Of a stretch of 64,000 nt of DNA, positions 15,301 to 28,293 are shown in pieces. Numbering within the stretch: the first letter of the stretch is position 1; each line of letters begins with the position of its first letter. The translations under genes were made by a program, and so were the position numbers. Location of the stretch: contig CAJNOL010000570.1 of assembly GCA_905250125.1 (NCBI GenBank), positions 1 through 64,000 on the forward strand. Direction: 5' to 3'. The notes under the pieces are model-generated. The model ran no database searches and had not been told where the DNA came from. It was given only the letters and a program-made list of their open reading frames with translations. Source of the DNA: Rotaria sordida (lineage: Eukaryota; Rotifera; Eurotatoria; Philodinida; Philodinidae).

Positions 15301-18300
15301 GATTTGTTACTTCACGATATAATGATATATCAAGATGATAACCACTTTCATATGTCATAAATGCTCGAAATGGCATTGGTTCTGCATCTGGTGTTAATCT
15401 TAATGTCATTTTCAATTCAGCTTGTAGAATACGAAGTTTCCATAAACGAAGACCTTTGAATTATGATAGAAAACTAAAAAAAATAAAATTACAATATTCA
15501 ATAACTTACCATAACGAAGTACCATTTCACGAACACTTTCTTCAAGTTTACTTGGTTCAATACAAACTGTTGGTACAAAACACATAAATACATGATTACA
15601 ATCAGTTTTATTTGCTAATGGATGTGAAAATGCTATTTCTAATTCATCCATAGCTTCAATTAATGTACGTTCAGCTTCATTTTGTAAATATTCATAACTT
15701 GTTTCTTTTGTAACTAAATCTGAATGACGAATAATTGAACGTGCAAATAAACGATAATCTGCTGTATCATTTTGTTTATTACGAACTTTTCCTTTGCCTA
15801 AATAAATATGTACTTTATGATTTGATGTTGGAACATATTCGATTTCAAATGAACGTAAACGATAAAGTTCAAGTTGATATGCAAGTGCAGGTTCAAGATG
15901 TCGAAAAATTTTATCTTCTTCAAACTAAAATATAAAAAAAGAAAATTCAAAAAAAAACAAGAAAAGCAACTTTGTTTTTCTTCTTTGTCTTACATCTAAT
16001 CGTTTTCGATAAGTAAAATAGGATGGAAATTTACGCTATAATAATAATAATAAATTTAGTTTTATTATTTTTTATTTTCATAATTTACTTTTGCAGCAAG
16101 TGAAAATGTTATTCGACGAATATTTTTTGCAGCACAAACTTGATTCTAAAAATATATATTATTATATTTATTTATATAAGACAATGTTTTGCTTTTTTAA
16201 AATAAATTACAACTTACTTTTGATTGAACAAAATCAAGAAATACGTCTTCAAGTTTATAATTTTGTTGAAGATTAGCATCATCATTAATAAATACATAAA
16301 TAAGATTAGTTGCTTGATCAACCTAATAATAAAGATAGATTATTCAAATGGAATGATTTGTCTTTTTGTTTTTGTTTTTTACTTGCGAAGTAGGTTTTTG
16401 TGCAGGTGAACTATCATGTGAAGCTTGTCGATGATATGTATATATTATTTTACGACTAGTAGTTGTACAACGCGTATTAAATGATGACGATGATGATGAT
16501 GATGATGATGATGTAAATGGTATTAATAATTCATCAAAATAACTAGATTGAAAAATTTTATAATTCTTGATTTTATTTATTTTAAATAAACTAACTATTT
16601 TGCTCGTTCCAAACTATCGAATGCAGCTATTATACCAGTACGTCGAAATAATTCTGGATCTTCATCATCGAACATCAACATCATATCATCAGAAAAACTA
16701 CCATTTCGAACCGAATTTTCTTGTACATACAGTCTACAATCAAGTAATATATACATACGTATTTATGGAGGTTGGTTCATAAATAACTTGATAATAAAGA
16801 CATTGAATAGCTTCAACTTGCTTTAATCAATCGAACTGAGTTTTTTTTGCTCGGTGATGCAGGACTCTTCAAAAGTTGTGATTCATAAGAAAATCCTCAA
16901 TGGATGCTATTTTGAATTAGTACTATTAATCTCAATGAAGAAACATAGTATTAACTAAAAGTATCTCAGTCATTCTTAAGTCTACACATTTGAAATTTTT
17001 AACATATGTAATGTTTTAGAAATGTAAAATAACGAGATCAGCCACGTCTCAATCTCTTACGTTAAAGAAGAGTTATGATGTATAATAGTATTTCTGACTA
17101 TGAGTTCTATAGTTAAAGGAATGGAAGCAACTTAGGACCTTGTCAACATAGTATGATGCAAAATATTCGTAGCTTTTGAATACTTAGATGAAACTCAATA
17201 AAATTTAAAGCATTGAGAGTCGTATAAAAGGACTACATAATGATAAATTCGTCAAGTCATTAGTTTTTGTCTTTCTTGAGTTATCGGACTAACAATGAGA
17301 CGGATCGTCATAGATCAGAACTCTATTTCAATTCAAACGAACAAGTTCTGACTGGTCTCATTGACCTATATTTTTCACATGCCTAGTTCTATGAATACCT
17401 GATATTGCAGGATAAGATACTGTTAGCCTGTTGTTATTTTTCTTCATTACGATCAATAGTGCTACGTAGTTCTACACAGTATTTATTTAACAGTTTTCTT
17501 ATAAATAAAAACTTAGAAAAGTTCTATATCATCGAGAAAAAAGAATCAGTTCTATTGATTCAAGCCAGCTGAAGATATTAAATTCTTTTTTTTTATAAGC
17601 CTTTCTGATTTTCTTTCTTGTTCTTTTTACCGATTTGGATGATTTAATGGTAAATATAAAGAAAATTGAACAGTACATGTACCATCTGAAAGAAAGCCAT
17701 GTTGAATACTAGTCAGATCATAGGATATATAAGAACGTCGTACATATACCTATGAAATAAAAAAAATAATGAGAAGAAGAAACATGTATATGAATTATTT
17801 TAAAAAAAAAATATTTTACTTCAAGTGCTGATTGACGCACTTGTACATTTGAATGAAAATAAAAACTATGTAAAACATCAAAAATACTTGTTTCAGATAG
17901 AATTAATTTCTAAAGAGAAATAAAAGTAAAAAAAAAAAAAGTTCAAAAATCTTTTTTCTTTTTCACAAAAATACTTGTAAATTTTCTTGACAAAATTTAT
18001 GTCCATACATATCAAGAGCACTTAAAAATATGGATTCCATTTGATTATGTCTTAATTCATAGGGTGGTTGTTGAAATTCAATTAATACTTGTCTTGCTTT
18101 TAATGCAACTTTTGCATTATGTGGATTTGTTAATGATGTTATTTCACTTAATAATGCTGTTAATTCATCTGTTAATCTTGGATCACGTTCAAGTAATAAA
18201 TCAATTAACATAATAACAAGTGCATTTTTTGAATTATAATTTGCATGTGAAAAAACAATTTCAACAACTTTATGCATATCAATTTTATGTTTATCACGTA

Positions 18301-21300
18301 ATTGTGTTAAACATTTATCATATTGTCCAAATTGAAATAATGTTTCAATATTTAAATAATTTTTTATTAAATCTGTTATTATTGCTTTCATATGACCTTT
18401 TATACCATTACGATAACGTTTAACTAAAAGTACAAGACTTTGTACAGTTGTAAAAAAAACATCTCGATCAGTACGATGTTCTAATTTTGTTGCATAATTA
18501 TCAATAAATGTTGCTATTGATTGTGATGGAAATTGTGCTAATACAGATGTTAAATTACTTTGATAATTTTTTAATAATTTTTTTATTTCTTTTTTAACTT
18601 CTTGTGGTATACGTTCAGATATATTTGATAAAATATCTTCAACTTCAAGTAATGGTAATGATGGATCACGTAAAATGGAAAATAATTTTTCAACAGTTAA
18701 TTTAAGTCTTTCACGAAAATAGGGTTCGGGATATGTATAACCATAAAGAATATTTTCTAATGTTTGTTTTGTTGTTTGAAATATTTGATTGAATTTTGTA
18801 CTTGTTGAATGATTTGTTATTTCAAAACGAAATTTACCATCATATAATGTTGATTGTAGTATTTGATGAGAATCATCAAAAATAATATGTGCAAGAACAC
18901 ATGATGCTTCAAGTATAGCACCGGGACGTTTATTCCATTGAAGACTTTAATAAATGAAAAATATATATTCAAATATATTGTATGTAAAATCAAAAGTATA
19001 CATTTTCTTTTTTTGTTTGTTCTATTTTTGAGAAAGATACTTCTAAGTATTATAAAAACTTTCATGTTGTTAGTGAAATGTCATTTTTAAAACAAAACAA
19101 ATTTTTGGTGGACAGTTCTATCTTAGAAATTGAACTGTTGGAACAGATCTTTCACTCATTTGGTCGAAATTTTGAATTGAGGGTTGGCCAACCCCTATTC
19201 CCAATAAAAATTATTTATATGATATCGAAGATTTTTTTAAAATATCTCGTTGGTTGATAGTTCTATTTACATAAATTCTACATCTTATGAGGGTATTCTT
19301 TTCTTTTCGTTTTTGACAAAAATTTTTATTTATGTTTCAATGAGTGCTAGTTCTTTAGTTGTGTTTCTGAAAATTCTTTCTTTTTTATTTTACACCATCA
19401 ATTATTTAGTCTTGATTGAACTATGATGTTTCTAGACATAGAGAAAAAGTAAAGAAATATTCAAGTAAAATGATCATTTCTCATAAAACTGATTACTAAA
19501 TATGACCTTAATCTTTACAAAACAGAGCAATGACGATTTTTTTCACGAAAAAACCTATCTTAACTGTCTTTAACTTTGACTACAAATAGAGTTTAATAAT
19601 GATAAGGAAACATCATGAAAATAGTTCCCTTACAGATACTTATCAGTTTAATTATGAAGTTTTTTCACCTATCATCTATCTACTATGATAATATAGAATG
19701 AATACTTTGTCTAGATTTCATCATATCAATTTTTTAATAGTCTAAGATAGCGATTAATCATTCTAATTATTAAAGTTATTTCATTCAATAATCTGATATT
19801 GAATATTATTCATCAAGATTATTTTCAAACTTTCTCATTCATATTAAAATTTACTTCTGATTCAAAATTGAAATCTTTTCATTACAATTAAAAATTCAAA
19901 TTATTAAAAATAACCCTTACTGTCCTTTCGATGGACATCGAAGTTCAGTAACCATTTTCATAACTTCAATTTCTGCATATACTTGACCTGCATCAATAGG
20001 ACCACCATCTTCCACTGTATAATGAAGAAGTTTTCCAGCCGATGGTGATCTAAAATAATTAAATATTCTAGATAAACAAAAAAGAAAAATTAAATCTATT
20101 TTATCTACCTTAATACAGATGGATCATTTTCTTTTTGAAAAACACATGATTTATTATTAATAATAATTCTATAAGTATCAACATCTTCTTTCATAAATGT
20201 TAAATAACTTGATCCATCTAAATTAATTAATATGCCACCACCTTTCATTCTACATAAAAATAAAATCTTAAATTTTTCATCTTTCTTTTGTTTTTTAATC
20301 TTTACCTATTAGCTTCAACTTCAACATATGAATCATTCATAACAACAAAAAAACAACTCGGACCACATTTTGTAATCTTAAACAAGAAAAACGAATACAT
20401 AAATTCACTTTCTTCTTTTTTGTTTTGTCTCTTTTAATTACTTGTAATCTATATTTAATACGTTCATATGTCAATTCAACATAGGTTGAAATCGAAAGTG
20501 TATGCATTGGTAATATCTGACCACTAGAAAATAAAAAAAAGATTTATTTTACATTTGACAAGAAACAGATTTTGTTTTTTTTACCGTTCTAGCGATGCTT
20601 GAAAATTTTGAAAATTAGTTCGAAATTGTTCATCTGCAACATGTATAGCACCACATACGATTGATATCATAATATTAGGTTTTTCAGTTTGAAAATGTTC
20701 TGCAATTAAAGTATCAAGCCAGCTTGTTTTAACTGTATTATTTATAAAAGCTTCAGTTTCCAATAAACGTATTAGAATTTCCACTATACAAAATATTTAT
20801 ATAAATAATAATAACAACACTATAAAAAAAAAAGCTTTTTCTTACCAGTCGAATGAAAATCTCCACGAATTGATAATTCCTTCAATGCAACAACAAGATT
20901 TCTAAGAAAAACAAGAGAATAATACATAAATATGAATAATTAAACGAACTCTCGTGCATCATCTCGAGTATCACCATGTGAAAAAATATGTCCAAATTGA
21001 GAATCAGCAAATTCATGTAAACCACCACATGATGATATACTAAAATATCCCCAAACATTTTGTCGACTACGAAAATTTAATTCTTCAACAGTTCCTGAAC
21101 TTGGTTTAAAACCCTAATTTTAATATAAAAAAAATACAAATAGGCATGTTGTTTTCTGTAGTTTTTGATTTTTCTTTTGATAACTCACTTCATCAGGATC
21201 TTCACTGGTAATACGTGCAGCAATAGCATGACCATGTAGTATAGGTTTGTTTTTAGGTTTATCAAAATCAATGGATGATGTACCAAATGGTTCTTCACCA

Positions 21301-24300
21301 TATAATAATCGTATATATTTTATTCGATGTAAACTTATACCCATAGCAATCTAACAAAAAACAAACACAGTATTATCTTTGTTTTTTTTTTTGAATAGTT
21401 AAATCTATTTCTTCAGAAATTTTTATTATTTATTTCTAAATATGTTATGTCCTTACCTAAAACTATAACTTATAAAAATTGTCTAGTTAGAATGATTACA
21501 TCGCAAAATGACTGTATTGTCATTATGATATATTTTCATGGGTTGATTGTCATCAAAACATAGAAATTTTTCTAATTCAAAGTATAAATCTGTGAGATCT
21601 CATTCGTTACATGATACGTTAACGTGTGGAATCGTGATGCACAGGATTTGAAACACAGAAAAAAATCTCTTGTTTTGACGTGCTGTGTGTTATAGGCATA
21701 TTGTTTTTTTTGTTTTAGTTGAGTATATTGAATGGAAACAAGAGGAAACAGAAAAACAAACTTATATAAGAAAACATTACAATAGGACAATAACACACAT
21801 AGCAGAATTGCTTATCATTATTCTATGGAGGCATAAGAGAATTTTGTTTATCCTGTAATGCAATACATGGTTGTATTTAACTCACGTACGGCATCATTCA
21901 ATATATCACTTCTTCTGATAGCTGATAAACAAATCCAGGTCGAAGTTACACCGTCAGATCTTTAGACTATTCGACAATCGACATCCGATGGTTTTAAAGT
22001 ATCTAGTTTTGTTTTTTTTTGTGATTATTCAACAACATGTGAAATATATTTCTAATAGTTTTTATGATGACACAAAGCCGTTCTCCAGTAGCTCAAGTCA
22101 AATATTTACGCTTCTAAACCGCTGTTTATAGTGAGAATGGTAGCTATACAATTCAACGAACAGTAAGTATAAATTATTTGTTTTATTTTATTTTTATATT
22201 TAAATTATATTACGGTATGAAGTCCGTTCAAAAATGAGTATATATAATTGATTCTTTTTTTTTTTCTTCTTTTTAAATTTATTATTCAACAATGAGTCTT
22301 ACTCCCAATTCACTTGTTGGCACCCCAACAAGCGAATTGGGAGTAAGGCTCATTGAATGTAATAATAAGTTAAAATAAAGTACATTTAAGCTGTTAGCTT
22401 TCAGCTACTTGTGCATGAGGAAGAGATTAGAAGAGAAGACAACTATAACGACCAGGGTCAAACAATATCTAATGATAATATGTAAATTCAACATGATCCC
22501 ATTGAATCCTAGGTATATTCGACGTTTTCCAGTTGTTCGATCCGACGTTCGACTAACTTACTATTGGAAGTTATCAGATTGTCTAGAATATTCCAGCGGA
22601 TCCGATAGGATCTAACTTTAGAATTCTTTCTTCTGAGCAGAAAAAACTATTTTATCATCGATTGTACTCTAACAAGGCAAAGTTTCATCTATATATATAA
22701 GGATTCAGATAAAAACATCTGATGTAAGATCTTACAAGATCAGACGTATGATCTTGTAAGATTTTAGCGGCTGATTGTTTAATGCTTTAAGAACGGAATT
22801 TTTCTTTTCAATTGAAAAGTGGTTCTTTAATCAATTTTTTGTGTGTGGCTCAAAATGACTACATAAAAACCTTATGATAATGCATCAAGAGAAGAGAGAG
22901 AGAGAGATATTATGACGTCAGTGTAGAGTAGCAGAAAGAAAGGCGAACATCTGAGAGGAATCTATATGACAAGAAGAAAGAGAGAAAAGATATGCATGAG
23001 ATAGTTGAGGGGAAGATCTATTACCCTACAAACCATAACAATTTAAAGGAGAACGAACAATTTCTTTAGTGAAAAATAGGTAATACAACGTATGTAACAT
23101 GGTCCACAAAGGGTAAACTCGGGAGGAGGCAGGAATGACACATTTTCTTCCAAAACACTGTTATAGTGTGATTCATTAATATTGAATATTTTAGTCTTTT
23201 CTATTTTCGACTATCGCAATCATGGCAAATATTATACATATGAACATAGTTTTCGTTTGGTTTTGCTTAGAGGGGGGAAGATACAAGGGAGAAAGTCTCC
23301 CAAAGCTAGAGAGAAACAGTTCTTTTTTTACAGTAAAATATATTCTCAGTTGAAACTTGCGGGCCATACGATTACGGAGAGTGGGGAGGGGGAGAAGGAG
23401 GGAAAACAGAGAAATTTGAGGTTTCCCCCGTTTCCCTCTCTTTAATTTTTTTTGCCGTTATAGTGTTCTCCTACGAAATTTTCTTGACAAGTACTCACCG
23501 GATTGTTATATTTTGGTGAACTGAATGAACCATGCAAAAGAAAACCATCTATTTTCTCTCACGAGGAGCCGTTTTCAACTGCCGAATCGCTTTTGAGTTT
23601 AGGTTCTGTGCATAAGGTAGACTCCATTGATGTATGAAAAACTCCATGTGCAGAAATCTCCTTAGGGCTTATGTCCAGACTTTTACGCATTTTACTGCAA
23701 TTTTAGTCTCTCCTAGGGAAAATCTTCGATGTTTTCGTGCCAGATCCTTAACAGATCTAATCAGAATTCTTCAAGGATTCGCTTTTTTTTGGGTGTGGAT
23801 GTGGGTTTAGGTCTTCTTTCAAATAATACTCACATCCACACTCACAGAGAGCTTTCACTCAAAATCTTGAGAAAAATCTGTTGTTGTTTCATCAAAAAAG
23901 TTAATCTACTAAACAGCTGAGCGAAACTGATTCAACACTTCTTTGAATTCGAACTATTTTCTCTCTGAATCCAACGTATTTTCTCTTTAGGTCCAAACTA
24001 GTTTCTCTGAAATTGTTTCATTTTCTCTTTGAACTATCCAAATGAAATGTGGATCAATTTCGGAGAGATAATCGTTCAGATCCAAAGAGAAAATGAATCA
24101 ATAGCAGAGCAAATAGTATGAATCTAAAAAGAAAATACGTTGGATTCAGAGAGAAAATAATTCGAAGTCAAAGAAGTGTTGAATCAGTTTCGCTCAGCTG
24201 TTTAGCAGATTAACTTTCTTAATGAAACAACAACAGATTTTTCTCAATATTTTGAGGGAAAGCTTTCTGTCTGAGAGAAAATAGATGGTTTTCTTTTGCA

Positions 24301-27300
24301 TAGCTCATTCGGTTCACTAAAATTTTATAATCTGCCGATTGCTTGCAAAGAAAATTTTCAAGGAGAAACCTATAACGGACGAAAAAATTTAGAAGAGGGA
24401 AATCCCCCAGCTTCCCCCACCTAATCGTATACGCTGCATATGAATCTACGTCGTTTTCTTTTTTTTCTTCCTTTTTTTGTTTTTCCTTTCCTTTTACTCA
24501 TTTTTAGATATGTATCAAGCTATTCACCCCTCGCGATGATTATACAATATTTTTGTTTTCGTTCATTTTTTTTCCAACGACTTTTATTTTTCTCAGTCGT
24601 TACGGTATATAAAGTGTTCTATACTAGTTGATTTCAAATAATCATCTAGCATTATTAGAGAAAAATGGATCTCAATATGCAAAATATTAATCATGATACA
24701 CATGAACAAAATAGAAAGATGAACTTATTGGATGCAACTAATGCAAGTGATAACTTTGAATCAACAATCGTCGAAATAGATCAAACGGATGAATCTTCTT
24801 TAATACCATCATCATCATCACGTTACTTACCTGGCATGACAATGATGGTTTGTCTCGGTGCTATAATTTTTGTTCTTTGGGTTCACTTCTTCATTATTAT
24901 TTTCGCACCAAAAAAACATACATAAAATGAAATTTAACTGTATTTTTTTGTCACATTTTACTACGCATATTATATTAATTTAAAACAAAAGCTTCGAAAA
25001 TTTTAAGAATAAAAAAAAGAAGCAATAAAACTTTCATTTCAAAAGAATATTTGTCGAATAGTAGCACAAGAACTGAGAAACAATCACTTCACTAATCTTT
25101 GATGGGCGTTAATAAAAAATAAAAATAAAGAACGAAATTATTAAATAACGAAGAGATAATCAATAAAGAATCTGTTAATGAATTACAAATAGATGAAAAG
25201 AATAATTTTAAGTTTTATTTAACCTTTTCAAGACGGGAGACTTAAATAGGTATTTCCCGTCCCGAAAACAGTCACAGTTGAAAATCATAATTAAATAAAA
25301 ATTTATCGTTAAACCTGTCAAGACGGGATTCTTTTTCACAAAGCATAATAATGAAACATGAAATAAACTAAAATGAATTAATTTTCATTTCTAATCAATG
25401 CTAATTGATTCTTTTAAAGATTCCTACGGAATATATATATGTCGCTCGTGTCAACTCAGAGAGCAATGTACCAGGAGTATACTAATTCCAATGCCAACTC
25501 TTGGCTTGGAATTGATGCATCCCTAAGTAGTAAACATTAATAGATTCAATAGAATCAATGTCTCATATAGCATTGATAATTTTCTAACAGTAAAGTTATG
25601 GTAAATCAAGTATTCGTCTCGGATTACCTTGAACAATCATACTTAAAGTACATCTAAAATAATACGTAATTAATTCATTTGTATTACGAAAGAAAAACAA
25701 CTAACACAACTTTTTAGATAGATTTATTCTATTCGGATATATGTTTATCGGTATTGTAGATATCTCTAAAGATTACTCTATTGATCAAATGAAATAGCTC
25801 TTAAAAAAAAAAAAACGTTTTTCTATTGTTTAATCATATTCAGATTTATAAGATTTTTTTTTTTTGTTCAAATTAAATCTGTACCTGTAATTGACATGCA
25901 GGTAAATTAACATCAGTAATCATTTCTGTACAAGGATGTTCAACTTGTAATCGAGGATTAAGTTCAAGAAAGCAGAATGTTTCATCATTTGGATTATATA
26001 AATATTCAACTGTACCAGCACTAATTTTTGTTTTTTTTTTAAGAAACAAAAAAAGTTTATTTCATAAATTTAATTATTTAAAATATAAACTAACCTAGCA
26101 TAACCAACCATTTTTGCTAAACGTACAGCTGCTTTTTCCATCTGTTCAAGAATTTCAGGTGGTGCTATAACAGCTGGTGCTTCTTCAATAATTTTTTGAT
26201 GACGTCTTTGTATTGAACAATCACGACCAAATAATGATATAGCTTGTCCACTTTGATCAGCAAGAATTTGTACTTCCAAATGTCGACAACTATCAGCATA
26301 TTTCATTAAAAATATAGGTGAACCTCGTACTTCAGTTTGAACCTAATTTATTTATTAAATTATTAATTTAAAAAGTAAATTAAAAAAGATTTTTATTTTT
26401 TTTTTGTTTTACTTGTCGAAAAAGATTTTCAAAATCATCTCGACTTATAGATTTTCGTATTCCTTTACCGCCACCACCTTCTGAAGCTTTAATCATTACA
26501 GGAAAACCAATTCGAGTTGCAATCTAATATAACAAAATTATGTTTTTCATTTCTTTTTTGTGTATTTTTTATTTATCAAATAAAAATCTATTATAGAAAG
26601 AATCTTACCTCTAAACCTTTCTTTGGATCAGTAACACATGCTTGATCATATAAATCCATTGGAACATTAATAACTTCACTATCATCTTCATTGTATGTAA
26701 TTTTAAGATCTAAATATAAATATTCAAATTAATTTTTAATTTTCTTGTCTATTTAATTATGACAAAAAAGAAAACATTTTTCGACATCTTTTTCTTCTTG
26801 TGTATAGTGCACGATTTTACTTGTTCTTTTGTTTAGTTAACAGTTCTTCATACTTACGAGATCCACTCCATGGTAATGTTGGTACATTGGCACTTTGAGC
26901 AATAATAGTCGAAGCTATTTTATCTCCTATACAATTATATTAGATAATATAAAAAAAACAAAAACAAACAAGTGTTCAATCAAAAATCTTACCCAATGCC
27001 CACATAGCTTGTTCTGATGGACCTGTGTTAATAATAAAAAGATTTGAGACATATAATGTCGAAAATTAAAAAAACAATTAGTTACCAATAAATATAATAT
27101 CATTACGATGAAGTAATTCTGGTAGTTTAGGATTTTCTGATGCATGGCCCCATCCAGCCCAAACAGCTAGAATAGAATTTCTTCGACAAGAAAATAAAAA
27201 TCAATCAAACAAACCTTCTACAGGAAAACGTTTTGCAATATCAACTATAAGTTCACAATTCGAATAATTCATATGTGATGGACCACCTTGTACATTGACA

Positions 27301-28162
27301 TAATGATCTGCATATCGAATATATTCTATATGAAAAGAAAAAAAAAAGACAAGATAAAACAATTGAGAAAACATTTAAAACAAAAATCAACCAGCATTCG
27401 CCTGCATATCTTCTGGTGTAACCATAGCAACAAATTTAATAGTATTTTCTTGACGAAACATTTCATAAGACCAACGTCGAATTGAACGCATACATTTAAC
27501 AGCTGCAATACCATTATTTGCTATAAGAATCTGAAAAAAAATTTTTTTTGATTAATTTTAATTCAATAGATTCAAAAAATAATCAATGACTTTGTTAATC
27601 ACACGATTTCCACCTAAGAAATCACACAGTCCTTTAGGTGTTGATACTGTAGTTAGTGGTCGCAAAGATCCTGATGAACCAAAAGAAACACCAGACATGT
27701 TTCTAAATATAAAAAAAATTATACAGAAATTATTACGACTGATATTTATTACTCTTATTAATTATCGATTGACATCGTAATATATATGGCTTTTATCCCC
27801 CTCATTTTGCTTTTCTTTTCGTGTGATGTATGTGTGGGTGAGTATATTGAAATTATGTTTTCCACTTACCGTGAATGTTGATTTAATGTTGATTTATTTT
27901 CACCATTTGTATCACTATTCGTTAATGTTCTTGCATTTGTCATTGAACTATTCGTAGTTTTATTTGTTGTTGATTCAATTGATGAATATGATGAAGGTTT
28001 TGATGGTGTTGAAAAAGCAACTAATTCATCAACTTCAACCATTCTGTCATAATCATCAATACGATGTGACTCGTCAAGATCAAATTTAACATGAGATGAT
28101 TGTAAATTTTGTTGATCTGCCACTTTTGAATCCAAATTTTTTTCTTCACAATTGGTACTCAT
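12389..28162 (-). CDS. Acetyl-CoA carboxylase, eukaryotic multidomain
   Basis: Carboxylates acetyl-CoA to malonyl-CoA with ATP and biotin, the committed step of fatty acid synthesis. About 25 exons read in the family's domain order. The N-terminus (start MSTNCEEKN) leads into [14 protein letters not shown]. Biotin carboxylase follows, with [20 protein letters not shown], the glycine-rich loop [10 protein letters not shown] and [15 protein letters not shown] (27.5-20.9 kb). The biotin carrier has EVMKM at about 19960. A long central region (18.95-15.0 kb) includes [20 protein letters not shown]. The carboxyltransferase (14.8-12.4 kb) has [27 protein letters not shown] and [17 protein letters not shown]. 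It stops at 12389-12391. All domains appear intact, so it should be active. A poly-serine run near 16500 comes from a (GAT)n repeat. Introns are mostly under 100 bp, but one of 4.5 kb splits the biotin carboxylase between PACQLQ and [18 protein letters not shown]. Two others are near 0.9-1 kb. Confidence 0.97.
17293..17363. repeat. Small inverted repeat in acetyl-CoA carboxylase intron
   Basis: Nested inverted repeats: CAATGAGAC with GTCTCATTG at the ends, and TCAGAACT with AGTTCTGA inside. They lie in a 0.9-kb intron (about 17625-16740). Possibly the core of a decayed foldback element. Confidence 0.45.
22290..22355. repeat. Near-perfect 31-bp-arm hairpin
   Basis: Arms 22290-22320 and 22325-22355 are complementary over 31 positions with only one mismatch and one G-U type pair, around a 4-base loop (CACC). 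The flanks (TTATTATT and AATAATAA) extend the stem loosely. The stem centre is CCAATT..CTTGTTGG. It lies in the long acetyl-CoA carboxylase intron. Confidence 0.85.
22729..22762. repeat. Perfect 14-bp-arm hairpin
   Basis: ATCTTACAAGATCA at 22729-22742 and its exact complement at 22749-22762 surround the loop GACGTA. A smaller palindrome GTAAGATCTTAC (22724-22735) overlaps the left arm. Confidence 0.8.
23361..24436. mobile_element. Large foldback element in acetyl-CoA carboxylase intron
   Basis: A long imperfect inverted repeat centred near 24060. The left arm (23361 to about 24050) and right arm (about 24070-24436) align end to end. Shared blocks include AAAGAAAACCATCTATTTTC, CTGTTGTTGTTTCAT and CAGCTGAGCGAAACTG. 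The left arm carries about 290 extra bases (23561-23847), which include their own hairpin (GTGTGGATGTG with CACATCCACAC). There are no transposase-like frames. The arms are rich in repeated TTTTCTCT motifs. It is probably a non-autonomous DNA element. Confidence 0.8.
24606..24613 (+). promoter_or_regulatory. TATA box of the nested small gene
   Basis: GTATATAAAGTG context, about 55 bases upstream of the ATG at 24665. Spacing suits transcription starting near 24640. Confidence 0.45.
24665..24925 (+). CDS. Small tail-anchored membrane protein, unknown
   Basis: An 86-residue protein encoded inside the long acetyl-CoA carboxylase intron on the opposite strand. It has a polar, Asn/Asp/Ser-rich N-terminal half ([20 protein letters not shown], then [20 protein letters not shown]) and a single C-terminal hydrophobic segment (about residues 55-80, [19 protein letters not shown]), ending in FAPKKHT. 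That layout suits a tail-anchored or single-pass protein. A TATAAA-type box lies at 24606-24613, about 55 bases before the ATG, and AATAAA motifs occur at about 25006-25030, so a compact single-exon gene is plausible. I recognise no family. Its codons look ordinary for this genome. It could be a chance frame, but promoter, topology and polyadenylation signals agree. Confidence 0.55.
   Translation: MDLNMQNINHDTHEQNRKMNLLDATNASDNFESTIVEIDQTDESSLIPSSSSRYLPGMTMMVCLGAIIFVLWVHFFIIIFAPKKHT
25229..25328. repeat. Paired CAAGACGGGA motifs
   Basis: CAAGACGGGA occurs at 25229-25238 and 25319-25328, with an inverted partner TCCCGTCCCG between them (25254-25263). The motif stands out against the AT-rich background and could be the terminal repeat of a short element. 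Confidence 0.5.
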
Positions 28163-28280
28163 GTGAAGCAGAAAAGAAACTAAATAAGCTAGTGAATAAT
28201 CAAAATCTAGAAATACGCAATATAGCAGATGTTCGATAGAAGAAAAAAAGCAGATATACGAACACATCCGTCTAAACACC

Positions 28281-28293
28281 TTTATATATATAT
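28281..28293 (-). promoter_or_regulatory. TATA box for acetyl-CoA carboxylase
   Basis: A TATATATATAAAG run read on the minus strand lies about 120 bases upstream of the chosen ATG (28162). A start of transcription about 30 bases further on (about 28255) would exclude the upstream in-frame codons near 28267-28279, supporting initiation at MSTNCEEKN. Confidence 0.4.

Larger units (their letters stand above)
21353..25882. other. 4.5-kb acetyl-CoA carboxylase intron
   Basis: The intron interrupts the biotin carboxylase reading frame exactly where the conserved protein is continuous, so it is genuinely intronic. It contains two sharp hairpins, a 1.1-kb foldback, a small plus-strand gene and a pair of short GC-richer direct repeats, each listed separately. 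The remainder is AT-rich and without recognised content. Confidence 0.8.

Noticed and set aside
23182-23445. 87-codon plus-strand frame in the acetyl-CoA carboxylase intron
   Set aside because: It is Lys/Arg/Gly-biased, overlaps the left arm of the foldback, and has no recognisable domain.
28163-28279. In-frame hydrophobic N-terminal extension of acetyl-CoA carboxylase, reminiscent of the mitochondrial anchor of ACC2
   Set aside because: Its first codons lie between the TATA run (28281-28293) and the expected transcription start, the furthest upstream start codon is GTG and not ATG, and the sequence looks like AT-rich leader.
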